A program made the position numbers and the translations under genes. A stretch of DNA of 64,000 nucleotides from Shinella sp. SUS2 (GTDB lineage Bacteria > Pseudomonadota > Alphaproteobacteria > Rhizobiales > Rhizobiaceae), in contig NZ_KQ410732.1 in the NCBI RefSeq assembly GCF_001262505.1, forward strand, positions 477,498-541,497, read 5' to 3'. The notes beneath the pieces are model-generated. The model had not been told where the DNA came from. It saw only the letters and a program-made list of their open reading frames with translations, and did not search any database. Positions within the stretch are counted from its first letter, which is position 1. Every line of letters begins with the position of its first letter. Positions 16,425-24,350 of this stretch are shown in pieces.

Positions 16425-17035
16425 CCCGCCTGTCCGAAACGCCGCTGATCCATCCGACTGCAGTCGTGTCCGACACGGTGCTCGGCCGCTACACGGAGAT
16501 CGACGAGAACTGCCGCGTCAGCGAAGTCGAGATCGGCGATTATTCCTACATCATGAACGGCGGCTCCGTCTGGTGTGCGACGATCGGCAAGTTCGCCAAC
16601 ATCGCCGCCTCAGTGCGCATCAACGCGACGAACCACCCGATGTGGCGGGCGACGCTGCATCATTTCACCTACCGCGCCAACGATTACTGGCCGGATGCCG
16701 ACCACGAAGCCGACTTCTTCGAATGGCGGCGCGGGCACCGCGTCGTCATCGGCCACGACGTCTGGATCGGTCATGGATCGACCATCCTGCCGGGTGTCAC
16801 AGTCGGCAACGGTGCTGTCATAGGCTCCGGCGCGGTCGTCACAAAAGACGTCGAACCCTATACGGTCGTCGGCGGCGTCGCGGCGAAAGTCATCCGCGAA
16901 CGTTTCCCCCGAAGCATTGCCGAACGCATGGAAAAACTCGCCTGGTGGGACTGGGATCATGCCCGGCTGCGCACCGCTCTCGACGACTTTCGTAAACTTG
17001 ACGCAGAAGCCTTTCTTGCCCGTCACGACGGGTGA
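16421..17035 (+). CDS. Hexapeptide-repeat acyltransferase of phosphonate clusters
   Basis: A 204-residue left-handed beta-helix acetyltransferase with repeats such as [19 protein letters not shown] and the CAT/VatD-like segment [20 protein letters not shown], then [16 protein letters not shown]. It belongs to the hexapeptide family repeatedly found inside phn operons. The E. coli phn cluster has the unrelated acetyltransferase PhnO, which acetylates aminoalkylphosphonates; a similar job is possible but unproven. It overlaps phnL by four bases and is the last gene before the Pho-box region, so it probably ends the phnG-L transcript. Confidence 0.9.
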   Translation: MTRLSETPLIHPTAVVSDTVLGRYTEIDENCRVSEVEIGDYSYIMNGGSVWCATIGKFANIAASVRINATNHPMWRATLHHFTYRANDYWPDADHEADFFEWRRGHRVVIGHDVWIGHGSTILPGVTVGNGAVIGSGAVVTKDVEPYTVVGGVAAKVIRERFPRSIAERMEKLAWWDWDHARLRTALDDFRKLDAEAFLARHDG

Positions 17036-17073
17036 GAAAGCGCTTGCCGATGCCGGAAATTCAGGCCTGTGGA

Positions 17074-17102
17074 CTGTTATTTTTCCGACATGAAACTGAC
17101 AT
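17074..17102 (+). promoter_or_regulatory. Triple Pho box upstream of phnC
   Basis: Three seven-base direct repeats occur with an exact 11-base period: CTGTTAT at 17074, CCGACAT at 17085 and CTGACAT at 17096. They match the PhoB half-site consensus CTGTCAT and are separated by TTTT and GAAA. The array lies about 100 bases upstream of phnC. This strongly suggests PhoB activation of the transporter genes under phosphate limitation, as reported for S. meliloti phoCDET. Confidence 0.8.
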
Positions 17103-17199
17103 TGCCCCTTCATCAACAGCGTTTAGAGCCAGTCCCGAAAGCGACAGGCCCGGCCTTTGGCCCAGCCTTGATCCGACACAGGACAAAAAGGGATCCACC

Positions 17200-18048
17200 A
17201 TGTTTCGACTGAAGAATGTCACCCGCCGCTTTGGCGTGCGCGTAGCGGTCGACGATGTGACCTTCGATATTCCGCAGGGCCAGATGGTCGGCGTCATCGG
17301 CCGCTCCGGCGCCGGCAAGTCGACCATGCTGCGCATGATCAACCGCCTTGCCGATCCGAGCGAGGGCACGATCCATTTCAACGATGTGGAAGTCTCCGCG
17401 CTGCGCGGCGCGAGCTTGCGCAACTGGCAACGCGACTGCGCGATGATTTTTCAGCAGTTCAATCTCGTGCCGCGTCTCGACGTGCTCACCAACGTGCTGC
17501 TCGGTCGCCTCAACCACCGCCCGACGGTCATGAGCGTCCTCAATCTCTTCACCCGTGAGGAGCGCATCATGGCGATCGCAGCGCTCGAGCGCCTCGGCAT
17601 CGAACAGACGGCGCTTCAGCCGGCCGGCACGCTCTCGGGCGGCCAGCAGCAGCGTGTGGCGATCGCAAGGGCGCTGATGCAGAACCCCAAGATGCTGCTT
17701 GCGGACGAACCGATCGCCTCGCTCGATCCGCTGAACGCAAAAATCGTCATGGATGCACTGCGCGACATCAACGAGCGCGAAGGCATCACCGTCATCACCA
17801 ACCTGCACACGCTGGATACGGCGCGCGCCTATTGCGAACGCATCATCGGCATGTCCGGCGGCCGCGTCGTCTTCGATGGCCCGGCACGCGAGCTTGATGC
17901 CGATGCGGTGCGCACGATCTACGGCACCGGCGCCGACGGCGCGGAAATCGACGAAAGCATGACCTCGACGGCGATCCGCAATCCGGCCCGCCAGGACAAT
18001 GCAAAGGAATCCGCCAGCCCGACACCGCTGGCACTGGCCGGCCTTTAA
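17200..18048 (+). CDS. phnC: Phosphonate/phosphate ABC transporter ATP-binding protein PhnC (PhoC-like)
   Basis: A 282-residue ATPase with Walker A GRSGAGKS at 34-41, signature [15 protein letters not shown] and Walker [12 protein letters not shown]. The segments [22 protein letters not shown] and [14 protein letters not shown] are typical of PhnC. The ATG at 17200 was chosen because AAAAGGGATCC precedes it; an earlier in-frame GTG would run through the Pho box. It begins a second phn transcription unit (phnC-D-E1-E2 and beyond). The C-terminal 30 residues are a non-conserved tail. Confidence 0.95.
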   Translation: MFRLKNVTRRFGVRVAVDDVTFDIPQGQMVGVIGRSGAGKSTMLRMINRLADPSEGTIHFNDVEVSALRGASLRNWQRDCAMIFQQFNLVPRLDVLTNVLLGRLNHRPTVMSVLNLFTREERIMAIAALERLGIEQTALQPAGTLSGGQQQRVAIARALMQNPKMLLADEPIASLDPLNAKIVMDALRDINEREGITVITNLHTLDTARAYCERIIGMSGGRVVFDGPARELDADAVRTIYGTGADGAEIDESMTSTAIRNPARQDNAKESASPTPLALAGL

Positions 18049-18065
18049 GCCGGTTGGGATCGAAG

Positions 18066-18092
18066 GGCCCGCGTGAAGGGCCATCATTTTTA
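18066..18092 (+). promoter_or_regulatory. Short stem-loop with T-run between phnC and phnD
   Basis: GGCCC at 18066-18070 pairs with GGGCC at 18078-18082 around a seven-base loop and is followed by ATCATTTTT. The stem is only about five base pairs, so a strong terminator is unlikely. It may be a weak attenuator or a processing site setting PhnD levels. Confidence 0.25.
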
Positions 18093-18130
18093 AAGAGCCC
18101 CGGCGAAGCCGGTCAAACAGGAGAAAGACC

Positions 18131-19036
18131 ATGCTGAAGAAAGCTCTTCTCGGCGCCGTCGCGCTCATCGCGCTCGCCGGCCACGTACAGGCTGAAGACC
18201 TCAAGGAATTCCGCGTCGGCATCATCGGCGGCGAGAACGAAGCCGACCGCCTGCGCAACTACCAGTGCCTCGGCGACCAGCTGAAGGCCGAACTCGGCTT
18301 CGAGAAGGTCTCGTTCTTCCCGGCTGCCGACTATGACGGTGTCATCCAGGGCCTGCTCGGCGGCACGCTCGACTATGCCGAACTCGGCGCTTCCGGCTTT
18401 GCCAAGATCTACCTTGCCAAGGCCGACGCCGTCGAGCCGATCCTGACGACCGTCCAGACCGACGGCTCGACCGGCTACCACTCGATCATGGTTGCCCGTA
18501 AGGACAGCGGCATCACCAAGCTCGAAGACCTGAAGGGCAAGAAGCTCGGCTTCGCCGATCCGGACTCGACCTCCGGCTACCTCGTGCCGCTCGTCACGCT
18601 GCCGGAAGCCATCGGCGGCCCGGTCAAGGAGTTTTTTGGTGAGACCGGCTTCGGCGGTGGTCACGAAAACCTCGTCCTCGAAGTCGTGAAGGGCACCTTC
18701 GACGCCGGTACGACCTTCGGTTCGGGCGTTGGCGAGTGGAAGGACGGCTACACGTCCGGCAACCTGCACAAGATGGTCGAGAAGGGCATTCTCGACATGA
18801 ACGACCTCGTCGAACTCTGGAAATCGCCGCTGATCCCGAACGGCCCGATCGTCGTTCGCTCTTCCATGGACGGCGACATGAAGGCGAAGTTCAAGCAATT
18901 CATGCTCGACCTGCCGAAGAAGGACGCGGCCTGCTTCGCCGCCGTCATGGGCGGTGACTTCACCTCCTTCACGGAAGTCAATGTCGACTTCTACAAGCCG
19001 ATCATCGACGCCCGCAAGGCGACGATCGGCGGTTGA
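18131..19036 (+). CDS. phnD: Phosphonate/phosphate-binding protein PhnD (PhoD-like)
   Basis: A 301-residue periplasmic binding protein. A signal peptide of about 21 residues ends near HVQA-EDL. The mature sequence starts LKEFRVGIIGGENEADRLRNY, and the ligand-binding motif DSTSGY(LVPL) is present around residue 152, as in PhnD and S. meliloti PhoD. CAGGAG precedes the ATG. Position behind phnC and before two permeases fits the phoCDET order. It should bind phosphonates, phosphate or both. A GC-rich terminator-like hairpin follows the gene. Confidence 0.95.
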   Translation: MLKKALLGAVALIALAGHVQAEDLKEFRVGIIGGENEADRLRNYQCLGDQLKAELGFEKVSFFPAADYDGVIQGLLGGTLDYAELGASGFAKIYLAKADAVEPILTTVQTDGSTGYHSIMVARKDSGITKLEDLKGKKLGFADPDSTSGYLVPLVTLPEAIGGPVKEFFGETGFGGGHENLVLEVVKGTFDAGTTFGSGVGEWKDGYTSGNLHKMVEKGILDMNDLVELWKSPLIPNGPIVVRSSMDGDMKAKFKQFMLDLPKKDAACFAAVMGGDFTSFTEVNVDFYKPIIDARKATIGG

Positions 19037-19053
19037 TAGCCTCGATGTTTCCG

Positions 19054-19085
19054 GCGCCGGCTGGACAACCGGCCGGCGCTTTTTT
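19054..19085 (+). terminator. Terminator-like hairpin between phnD and phnE1
   Basis: GCGCCGGC at 19054-19061 pairs perfectly with GCCGGCGC at 19072-19079 around a ten-base loop, followed directly by six T residues. It lies 18 bases after the phnD stop inside the transporter gene set, so it probably gives partial termination and a higher level of binding protein than permease. Confidence 0.75.
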
Positions 19086-19112
19086 GCTGATGCCATTACC
19101 CCACTCTCGACG

Positions 19113-19187
19113 CCATCCTCGGGCTTGACCCGAGGATCCATGCGGCACCTGCGGCCGTGGATGCCCGGGTCAAGCCCGAGGATGACG
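19113..19187. repeat. Inverted-repeat intergenic element between phnD and phnE1
   Basis: Two palindromic units face each other: CATCCTCGGGCTTGACCCGA at 19114-19133, continuing GGATCC, and GGATGCCCGGGTCAAGCCCG at 19159-19178, continuing AGGATGACG. They are separated by about 19 bases. The CTCGGGCTTGACCCGAG core is a recurrent intergenic palindrome in alphaproteobacteria. The pair can form one large cruciform or RNA stem. Confidence 0.75.
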
Positions 19188-19255
19188 GAGGGGAGGTTTG
19201 CGGCACGTCATCAGCAGCCGGAATTGTGCACAGGGAACCGCAAGGCGGACTGACC

Positions 19256-20218
19256 ATGGCCATGAACACGCTTCACGACGGCTTCAGCGAAAAGGGTGCG
19301 CTCATCGAGCGGCACTGGCAGGAGCTGAACGCCCGCCGCCGGCTCTATACCTGGCTCGGCCTTGCCATCCTCGTCACGGCGCTCACCGGCTCGCTCTGGT
19401 TCGCCAACGAGACGAATGCCGGAAAATTCTTCGATAGGCTGCCGTATTTCTTTGACTTCGTCGGCGATATGGTGCCGCGCGATGGCCTCGAGGTCTTTCG
19501 CGCGCTGTTCGACCTGCCGTCGCCCTACGATGACGGCAGTTTCAAGTACAACTATCCCGAAGGGCGGCTCTACATCACCGAGAGCCTCTATGTGCCGGAA
19601 TATTTCCACAAGATGCTGGAGACGCTGAACATCGCGATCTTCTCCACCGTGATCGGCATGACCTTCGGCTTCCTGCTCTGCTTTCTGGCGGCAAAGAACC
19701 TTGTCGCCAACCGCCTGCTGCGCGGCTTCGTGCGCCGCTTCATGGAAATCCTGCGCGCCTTTCCGGAGGTCGTTCTCGCCGGCTTCTTCCTCGCCATCCT
19801 CTCGCTCGGCCCGCTGCCTGCCGTCATTGCCGTGTCGATCCACACGGTCGGGGCGCTTGGAAAACTCTTCTTTGAAGTGGTCGAGAATGCGGACATGAAG
19901 GCGGAGGAGGGGCTTCGCGCGGTCGGCGCAAGCTGGGTGGAGCGCGTCTGGTTCGGCATCGTGCCGCAGGTGCTTCCGAATTTCATGAGCTATTTCCTGC
20001 TGCGTTTGGAGATCAATGTGCGCGCCTCCACCATCATCGGTGCCGTCGGCGGCGGCGGCATCGGCGAATTGCTGCGCCTGTCCATCGGTCAGGGACATCA
20101 GGCCAAGACACTTGCCATCGTGCTGCTGCTGCTCATCACAATCATTGCCGTCGATCAGTTCTCCGCCTGGCTGCGCCGCAAGCTCGTCGGCGACCAGGCC
20201 TTCCGGCTGGCTCAATAG
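19256..20218 (+). CDS. phnE: Phosphonate/phosphate ABC transporter permease PhnE1 (PhoE-like)
   Basis: A 320-residue permease. It has a first membrane helix near residues 35-55, a roughly 70-residue periplasmic loop, then four to five further helices. The permease motif VGASWVERVWFGIVPQVLPNF and the following RASTIIGAVGGGGIGELL are diagnostic for PhnE. The ATG at 19256 avoids running into the intergenic repeat; an upstream in-frame start inside the repeat is unlikely. It lies nine bases before the second permease gene. Confidence 0.94.
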   Translation: MAMNTLHDGFSEKGALIERHWQELNARRRLYTWLGLAILVTALTGSLWFANETNAGKFFDRLPYFFDFVGDMVPRDGLEVFRALFDLPSPYDDGSFKYNYPEGRLYITESLYVPEYFHKMLETLNIAIFSTVIGMTFGFLLCFLAAKNLVANRLLRGFVRRFMEILRAFPEVVLAGFFLAILSLGPLPAVIAVSIHTVGALGKLFFEVVENADMKAEEGLRAVGASWVERVWFGIVPQVLPNFMSYFLLRLEINVRASTIIGAVGGGGIGELLRLSIGQGHQAKTLAIVLLLLITIIAVDQFSAWLRRKLVGDQAFRLAQ

Positions 20219-20227
20219 GAGAGTGCC

Positions 20228-21730
20228 ATGACGACCCTCAATCCCGCACAGATGGATGAGATCGCGGCACGTCATCCCGCCGTCTTCCACCGCTCGTTCT
20301 GGCAGCGTTTTCGCGTCGCCATCATCGCCGGCGGCTTCGTGCTCTATGCGCTTTATTGCTGGTGGTTCTTTGCCATCGGCCATGTGCTCGGCACCGCCAA
20401 CTGGAACATCGCCGGCACTTATCTCGCAGACTGGGTCTCCTACGAGGTGCGCCCTGAAGTGACCATCGACGCCGATGGCGCGATGAAGCTCACCTATCCA
20501 CGTTTCTCGCCGCTCGGCCCGAATGCCGAGCCCGACTGGGTCGAGATCGAACGCGGCACGATGATCCGCACCACGCCCGCCGCAGGCGGCGCGACGACGA
20601 CGGAAAAGAACCCCGCCTCGATGGGCTTCATGGGAAGCGGCGGCGCTGTCGGTGGTTCTGCTGCGGCCGCGGAAGCTCTGGCGACCGCGACGACCCGCGA
20701 AGAGGAGGTCGTCAAGCGCGCGAAAATCATGCTGAATTCCTCGACGAGCGTCGAAGTTGTTCCTGATCGCGTGACCGTACAGCATTCCGGCGAGACGATG
20801 GTCGTCGATCTCTCGGGTGAGGGCGCCAAGGTCGAAGGTGGGCTGCCGGCCTGGGCGACCCAGAAGGCGCCGGGCGAAAAGATCACGCTCGCCTTCGGTG
20901 TTGCCGGCTGGGGCGAGATCGAGGCTGATGATATCTCGATCCGCAAGCGCTTCTTCGGCTGGGCCAATTTCCTGTTCGACACCAACTCGCCGTTCCACGG
21001 CAGATCGACCTCCGAGGTCGTCTCGCTGCTGACGTCAGGCGATCGCATCGACCCGAAGCAGTCGAACCTCTCGCTCGCCTGGAACAACATTCTCTACAAT
21101 GCGGAATGGCAGCACCTCGATGTCTGGACGAAGCTGCTCCAGACCATCGTCATGGCCTTTGTCGGCACGCTTTTCGCCATGCTGCTCGCCTTTCCGCTCG
21201 CTTTCCTAGCCGCACGCAACATCACGCGCAGCTGGATTTCCAACCAGGTGACGAAACGCCTCTTCGACTTCCTGCGTTCGGTCGACATGCTTATCTGGGC
21301 GCTGTTCTTCACCCGTGCCTTCGGTCCGGGACCGCTTGCCGGCATGTCGGCGATCTTCTTCACGGATACGGGCACGCTGGGCAAACTCTACTCCGAGGCG
21401 CTGGAGAACATCGACGACAAGCAGCGCGAGGGCGTCAAATCCGTCGGTGCGGCGCCGGTCGCCGTGCAACGCTATGGCGTGCTGCCGCAGGTCATGCCGC
21501 TCTTTGCATCACAGGCGCTTTACTTCTGGGAATCCAACACCCGTTCTGCCACGATCATCGGCGCCGTCGGCGCTGGCGGTATCGGCCTCAAGCTCTGGGA
21601 AGCGATGCGCACGAATTCCGATTGGGAGAACGTCGCCTATATGGTGCTGCTGATCCTGATCGTCGTCTTCGTCTTTGACGGCATTTCGAATGCGCTGCGG
21701 TCGCGCCTGATGGGCAAGCCGGCGCATTGA
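20228..21730 (+). CDS. phnE: Phosphonate/phosphate ABC transporter permease PhnE2 (PhoT-like), with large periplasmic insertion
   Basis: A 500-residue PhnE-family permease, much longer than the usual 260-300. After an N-terminal membrane helix (about residues 34-56) comes an extra region of roughly 220 residues containing a glycine/alanine-rich linker and beta-rich sequence. The canonical permease domain follows, with VGAAPVAVQRYGVLPQVMPL and SATIIGAVGAGGIG. It should pair with PhnE1. S. meliloti PhoT is the likely relative. The insertion lies where a periplasmic loop would be and may contact the binding protein. GGAGAG precedes the ATG. Confidence 0.92.
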   Translation: MTTLNPAQMDEIAARHPAVFHRSFWQRFRVAIIAGGFVLYALYCWWFFAIGHVLGTANWNIAGTYLADWVSYEVRPEVTIDADGAMKLTYPRFSPLGPNAEPDWVEIERGTMIRTTPAAGGATTTEKNPASMGFMGSGGAVGGSAAAAEALATATTREEEVVKRAKIMLNSSTSVEVVPDRVTVQHSGETMVVDLSGEGAKVEGGLPAWATQKAPGEKITLAFGVAGWGEIEADDISIRKRFFGWANFLFDTNSPFHGRSTSEVVSLLTSGDRIDPKQSNLSLAWNNILYNAEWQHLDVWTKLLQTIVMAFVGTLFAMLLAFPLAFLAARNITRSWISNQVTKRLFDFLRSVDMLIWALFFTRAFGPGPLAGMSAIFFTDTGTLGKLYSEALENIDDKQREGVKSVGAAPVAVQRYGVLPQVMPLFASQALYFWESNTRSATIIGAVGAGGIGLKLWEAMRTNSDWENVAYMVLLILIVVFVFDGISNALRSRLMGKPAH

Positions 21731-21788
21731 GCGTGAAAGAGCCGGTGTGACGGCATGATGCTGCCACACGAATCCCTTCAAGTTCCGA

Positions 21789-21808
21789 CGCCGCCGGACC
21801 GGCGGCGT
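21789..21808 (+). promoter_or_regulatory. Hairpin upstream of the DUF1045 gene
   Basis: CGCCGCCGG and CCGGCGGCG form a nearly perfect stem around one or two bases in the 104-base gap between phnE2 and the DUF1045 gene. No T-run follows, so it is more likely an mRNA-processing or stabilising structure than a terminator. Confidence 0.35.
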
Positions 21809-21834
21809 TGAATGACTGAAACAGGAATGAGCCA

Positions 21835-22542
21835 TTGCGTTACGCCCTCTATTTCACCCCGTCCGCAAGCGACCCGCTGACCCTCGCCGCCCAGCGCTGG
21901 CTGGGGCGCAATGCGTTTACGGGTACCGCGCTGGAGCAGCCGGTCGTGAACGGCCTCGACGCGGCTGCGCAGGCCGGCCTGACCGCCGATCCGCGCCGTT
22001 ATGGTTTCCATGCCACCTTGAAGGCACCGTTCGTGCTTGCCGAAGGTCGCAGCGAGGCGGAGCTTCTGGCTGAAATCGGCCGTTTTGCTGCGGAGGTGGA
22101 GCCTTTCGAGATTCCGCAGGCCATCGTGGGTCGTCTCGGTTCCTTCTTCGCGCTGGTGCCTGGCGATCATTGCGAACCGCTTCAGGCCTTTGCCGGCGAG
22201 GTGGTGCGCCGCTTCGAACGGTTTCGTGCGCCGCTCACCTCCGCCGACATCGCCCGCCGAAAGCCGGACGAACTTACCGCCGAAGAGCGCCAGAACCTCG
22301 TACAATGGGGCTATCCCTATGTCTTCGAAACGTTCCGCTTTCACATGACGCTGACGGGGCGTGTTCCCGTGGAGCGCCGCGCTGCCGTCGAGGCTGCGCT
22401 GCTGACGCATTTCTCCGATTTCCATGAACGCCCGCTGGCGATCGAGGGCCTTGCGCTCTTCCGGGAGCCTTCGCGCGGCGCCGATTTCACCGTTCATTCG
22501 CTCTTCCCGCTTGCCGCGGGAGCCAACAGAAAGACCGCCTGA
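21835..22542 (+). CDS. DUF1045 phosphonate-operon protein with 2H-phosphoesterase motifs
   Basis: A 235-residue protein of the DUF1045 family repeatedly linked to C-P lyase operons. It contains two HxT motifs, FHATL (His59/Thr61) and FHMTL (His170/Thr172), the catalytic signature of 2H phosphoesterases that act on cyclic phosphates. C-P lyase makes 5-phosphoribosyl 1,2-cyclic phosphate, opened by PhnP in E. coli; no PhnP-like gene is in this window. It may therefore replace PhnP, but this is inference. The start is TTG at 21835, with CAGGAA upstream. The gene ends one base before phnM. Confidence 0.9.
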   Translation: MRYALYFTPSASDPLTLAAQRWLGRNAFTGTALEQPVVNGLDAAAQAGLTADPRRYGFHATLKAPFVLAEGRSEAELLAEIGRFAAEVEPFEIPQAIVGRLGSFFALVPGDHCEPLQAFAGEVVRRFERFRAPLTSADIARRKPDELTAEERQNLVQWGYPYVFETFRFHMTLTGRVPVERRAAVEAALLTHFSDFHERPLAIEGLALFREPSRGADFTVHSLFPLAAGANRKTA

Positions 22543-22543
22543 C

Positions 22544-23683
22544 ATGACCCGCGAAACCGTTCTTTCCAATGCCCGTATCGTGCTTGAGGACCGGATCCTC
22601 GATGGCACGCTGGTGCTCCGCGATGGCCTGATCGCGGACATTTCCGAAGGTGCCTCCACCGTCGGGGAGGACATGGAAGGCGACTTCCTGCTGCCCGGTC
22701 TCGTCGAGCTGCACACCGACCATCTCGAAGCTCATTATTCGCCGCGCCCCGGCGTGCGCTGGGGCCTGACGGCGGCGATCCAGGCGCATGACGCCCAGGT
22801 CGTCACCTCGGGCATCACCACCGTCTTCGACTGCCTGCGCATGGGTTCGGACGAGGACGGCGGCTTCGAAAAGGGCGAGATGCGTTCCATGGCGAATGCC
22901 ATCGCCGAGGCGCAGGACGAGGATCGCCTGCGCGCCCAGCACCTCATCCACCTGCGCTGCGAAGTCTCGACCGACAACGTGCTCGACCACTATGAGGAGT
23001 TCGAGGACGATCCGCTCGTCCGCCTTGTCTCGCTGATGGACCACGCGCCCGGCCAGCGCCAGTTCCAGACGATGGAACAGTACATCCTCTACTACAAGAA
23101 GAAGCGCGGCCTGACGGACGCCGAGTTCGACGCATTCTGCAAGCGCCAGCAGGACCTGTCCGCCCGCTATGCCAAACCGCACCGCGACGCCATCGCCGCG
23201 TCCTGCGCCGCCCGTGACATCTCCGTCGCCAGCCACGACGACGCGACCCTCGAACATGTCGAGGAGGCGGTCGGCTATGGTATTCGCCTTGCCGAATTCC
23301 CGACGAGCTTCGATGCCGCCAAGGCCTCGCACGGCGCTGGTATGAGCGTTCTGATGGGTGCCCCGAACATCGTCCGCGGCAAGTCGCATTCCGGCAATAT
23401 CGCCGCCCGGGACCTTGCCACGATGGGCGTGCTCGACGTGCTCTCCTCCGACTACGTGCCCTTCAGCCTGATGCATGCGCCTTTCATTCTGGCTGACGAG
23501 GTCGAGGGCATCGACTTGCCGAGGGCGATCGCCATGGTCTCCACCACGCCGGCCCGCACCGTCGGCCTCGATGATCGCGGCGCTATCGCAAGGGGCCTGC
23601 GTGCCGACCTCGTGCGCGTGCGCCGGCCCTCCGGTGTTCCGGTCGTGCGCTCGGTCTGGCGGCAGGGCAGGCGGGTCGCTTGA
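22544..23683 (+). CDS. phnM: Triphosphoribosyl phosphonate diphosphatase PhnM
   Basis: A 379-residue amidohydrolase-superfamily enzyme that removes pyrophosphate from 5-triphosphoribosyl-1-phosphonate before C-P bond cleavage. The metal-binding segment LPGLVELHTDHLEAHYSPRP lies near residues 47-66, the HDDATLEH motif is in the centre and the late LSSDYVPFSLMHAPF is typical of PhnM. The ATG at 22544 follows the DUF1045 stop by one base. It overlaps or abuts phnN. Confidence 0.96.
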   Translation: MTRETVLSNARIVLEDRILDGTLVLRDGLIADISEGASTVGEDMEGDFLLPGLVELHTDHLEAHYSPRPGVRWGLTAAIQAHDAQVVTSGITTVFDCLRMGSDEDGGFEKGEMRSMANAIAEAQDEDRLRAQHLIHLRCEVSTDNVLDHYEEFEDDPLVRLVSLMDHAPGQRQFQTMEQYILYYKKKRGLTDAEFDAFCKRQQDLSARYAKPHRDAIAASCAARDISVASHDDATLEHVEEAVGYGIRLAEFPTSFDAAKASHGAGMSVLMGAPNIVRGKSHSGNIAARDLATMGVLDVLSSDYVPFSLMHAPFILADEVEGIDLPRAIAMVSTTPARTVGLDDRGAIARGLRADLVRVRRPSGVPVVRSVWRQGRRVA

Positions 23684-23685
23684 CT

Positions 23686-24285
23686 ATGGAGGCCGAAATC
23701 GTCTCGGCCCGGCCGCTGCCCGTTGCGGCCGGCACGATGGTCGTCGTTGTCGGCCCCAGCGGCGCGGGCAAGGACAGTGTCATGTCCTATGCCGCGCGGC
23801 ATTTTGCTGGTGAACCGCGTCTCGGCTTTGTGCGCCGCGTCATCACACGCCCGCAGGATGCCGGCGGGGAGGCGCATGAGGCGGTCGATGCGGTGGGTTT
23901 TGCGGCCCGGGATGCGGCCGGAGATTTTGCGGTCTCCTGGGATGCGCACGGCCTTTCCTATGGCATTCCGCGGGAAACCTTTGGCCAGCTTGCGAGCGGC
24001 ATGACGCTGATTGCCAATGGCAGTCGTTCGGCACTGCCTGCATTCGCTGAAGTCTACGGGCGACTGAAGGTCGTGCTGATTACCGCGCGTGCGGATGTTC
24101 TTGCCGCGCGCCTCGCCACCCGCGGCCGGGAAAGCGCTGAGGCCATCGCCCGGCGGCTCGACCGCGTGGTGCCCGAGATCGTCGTTGCCGCCGATACGGT
24201 AATCATCGACAACAGTGGTGCCTTGGAGGACGCGGGGGATACCCTCGTGCGGCTGCTCACCTCCGCCCTGGCGCGAAGTGATTAG
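23686..24285 (+). CDS. phnN: Ribose 1,5-bisphosphate phosphokinase PhnN
   Basis: A 199-residue guanylate-kinase-like protein with P-loop GPSGAGKD at 23-30. PhnN phosphorylates ribose 1,5-bisphosphate to PRPP, returning the phosphonate-derived ribose phosphate to metabolism. The segments RFVRRVITRPQDAGGEAHEA-like and SWDAHGLSYGIPRE are typical of the family. The ATG at 23686 lies two bases after the phnM stop; a TTG at 23680 would overlap. It is the last gene of the phosphonate region and is convergent with the photolyase gene. Confidence 0.94.
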   Translation: MEAEIVSARPLPVAAGTMVVVVGPSGAGKDSVMSYAARHFAGEPRLGFVRRVITRPQDAGGEAHEAVDAVGFAARDAAGDFAVSWDAHGLSYGIPRETFGQLASGMTLIANGSRSALPAFAEVYGRLKVVLITARADVLAARLATRGRESAEAIARRLDRVVPEIVVAADTVIIDNSGALEDAGDTLVRLLTSALARSD

Positions 24286-24348
24286 AGTTTGCCAGGGAAA
24301 AGTGGAATCCGGCTTTCCCGAAAAGACAAACGAAAACAAAGAACGCTG
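24286..24348. repeat. Candidate rhizobial short intergenic repeat
   Basis: The gap between convergent phnN and photolyase genes holds GCCAGGGAAAAGTGGAATCC and then CCGAAAAGACAAACGAAAAC, with GGGAAA and TTTCCC able to pair. I associate sequences of this form with repeated intergenic elements in Rhizobiaceae, but could not verify copy number. It may also act as a bidirectional terminator. Confidence 0.4.
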
Positions 24349-24350
24349 GA

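Noticed and set aside
19211..20998. A 595-codon minus-strand frame opposite phnE1 and phnE2
   Set aside because: It is antisense, charged and low-complexity, and opposes two convincing permease genes.
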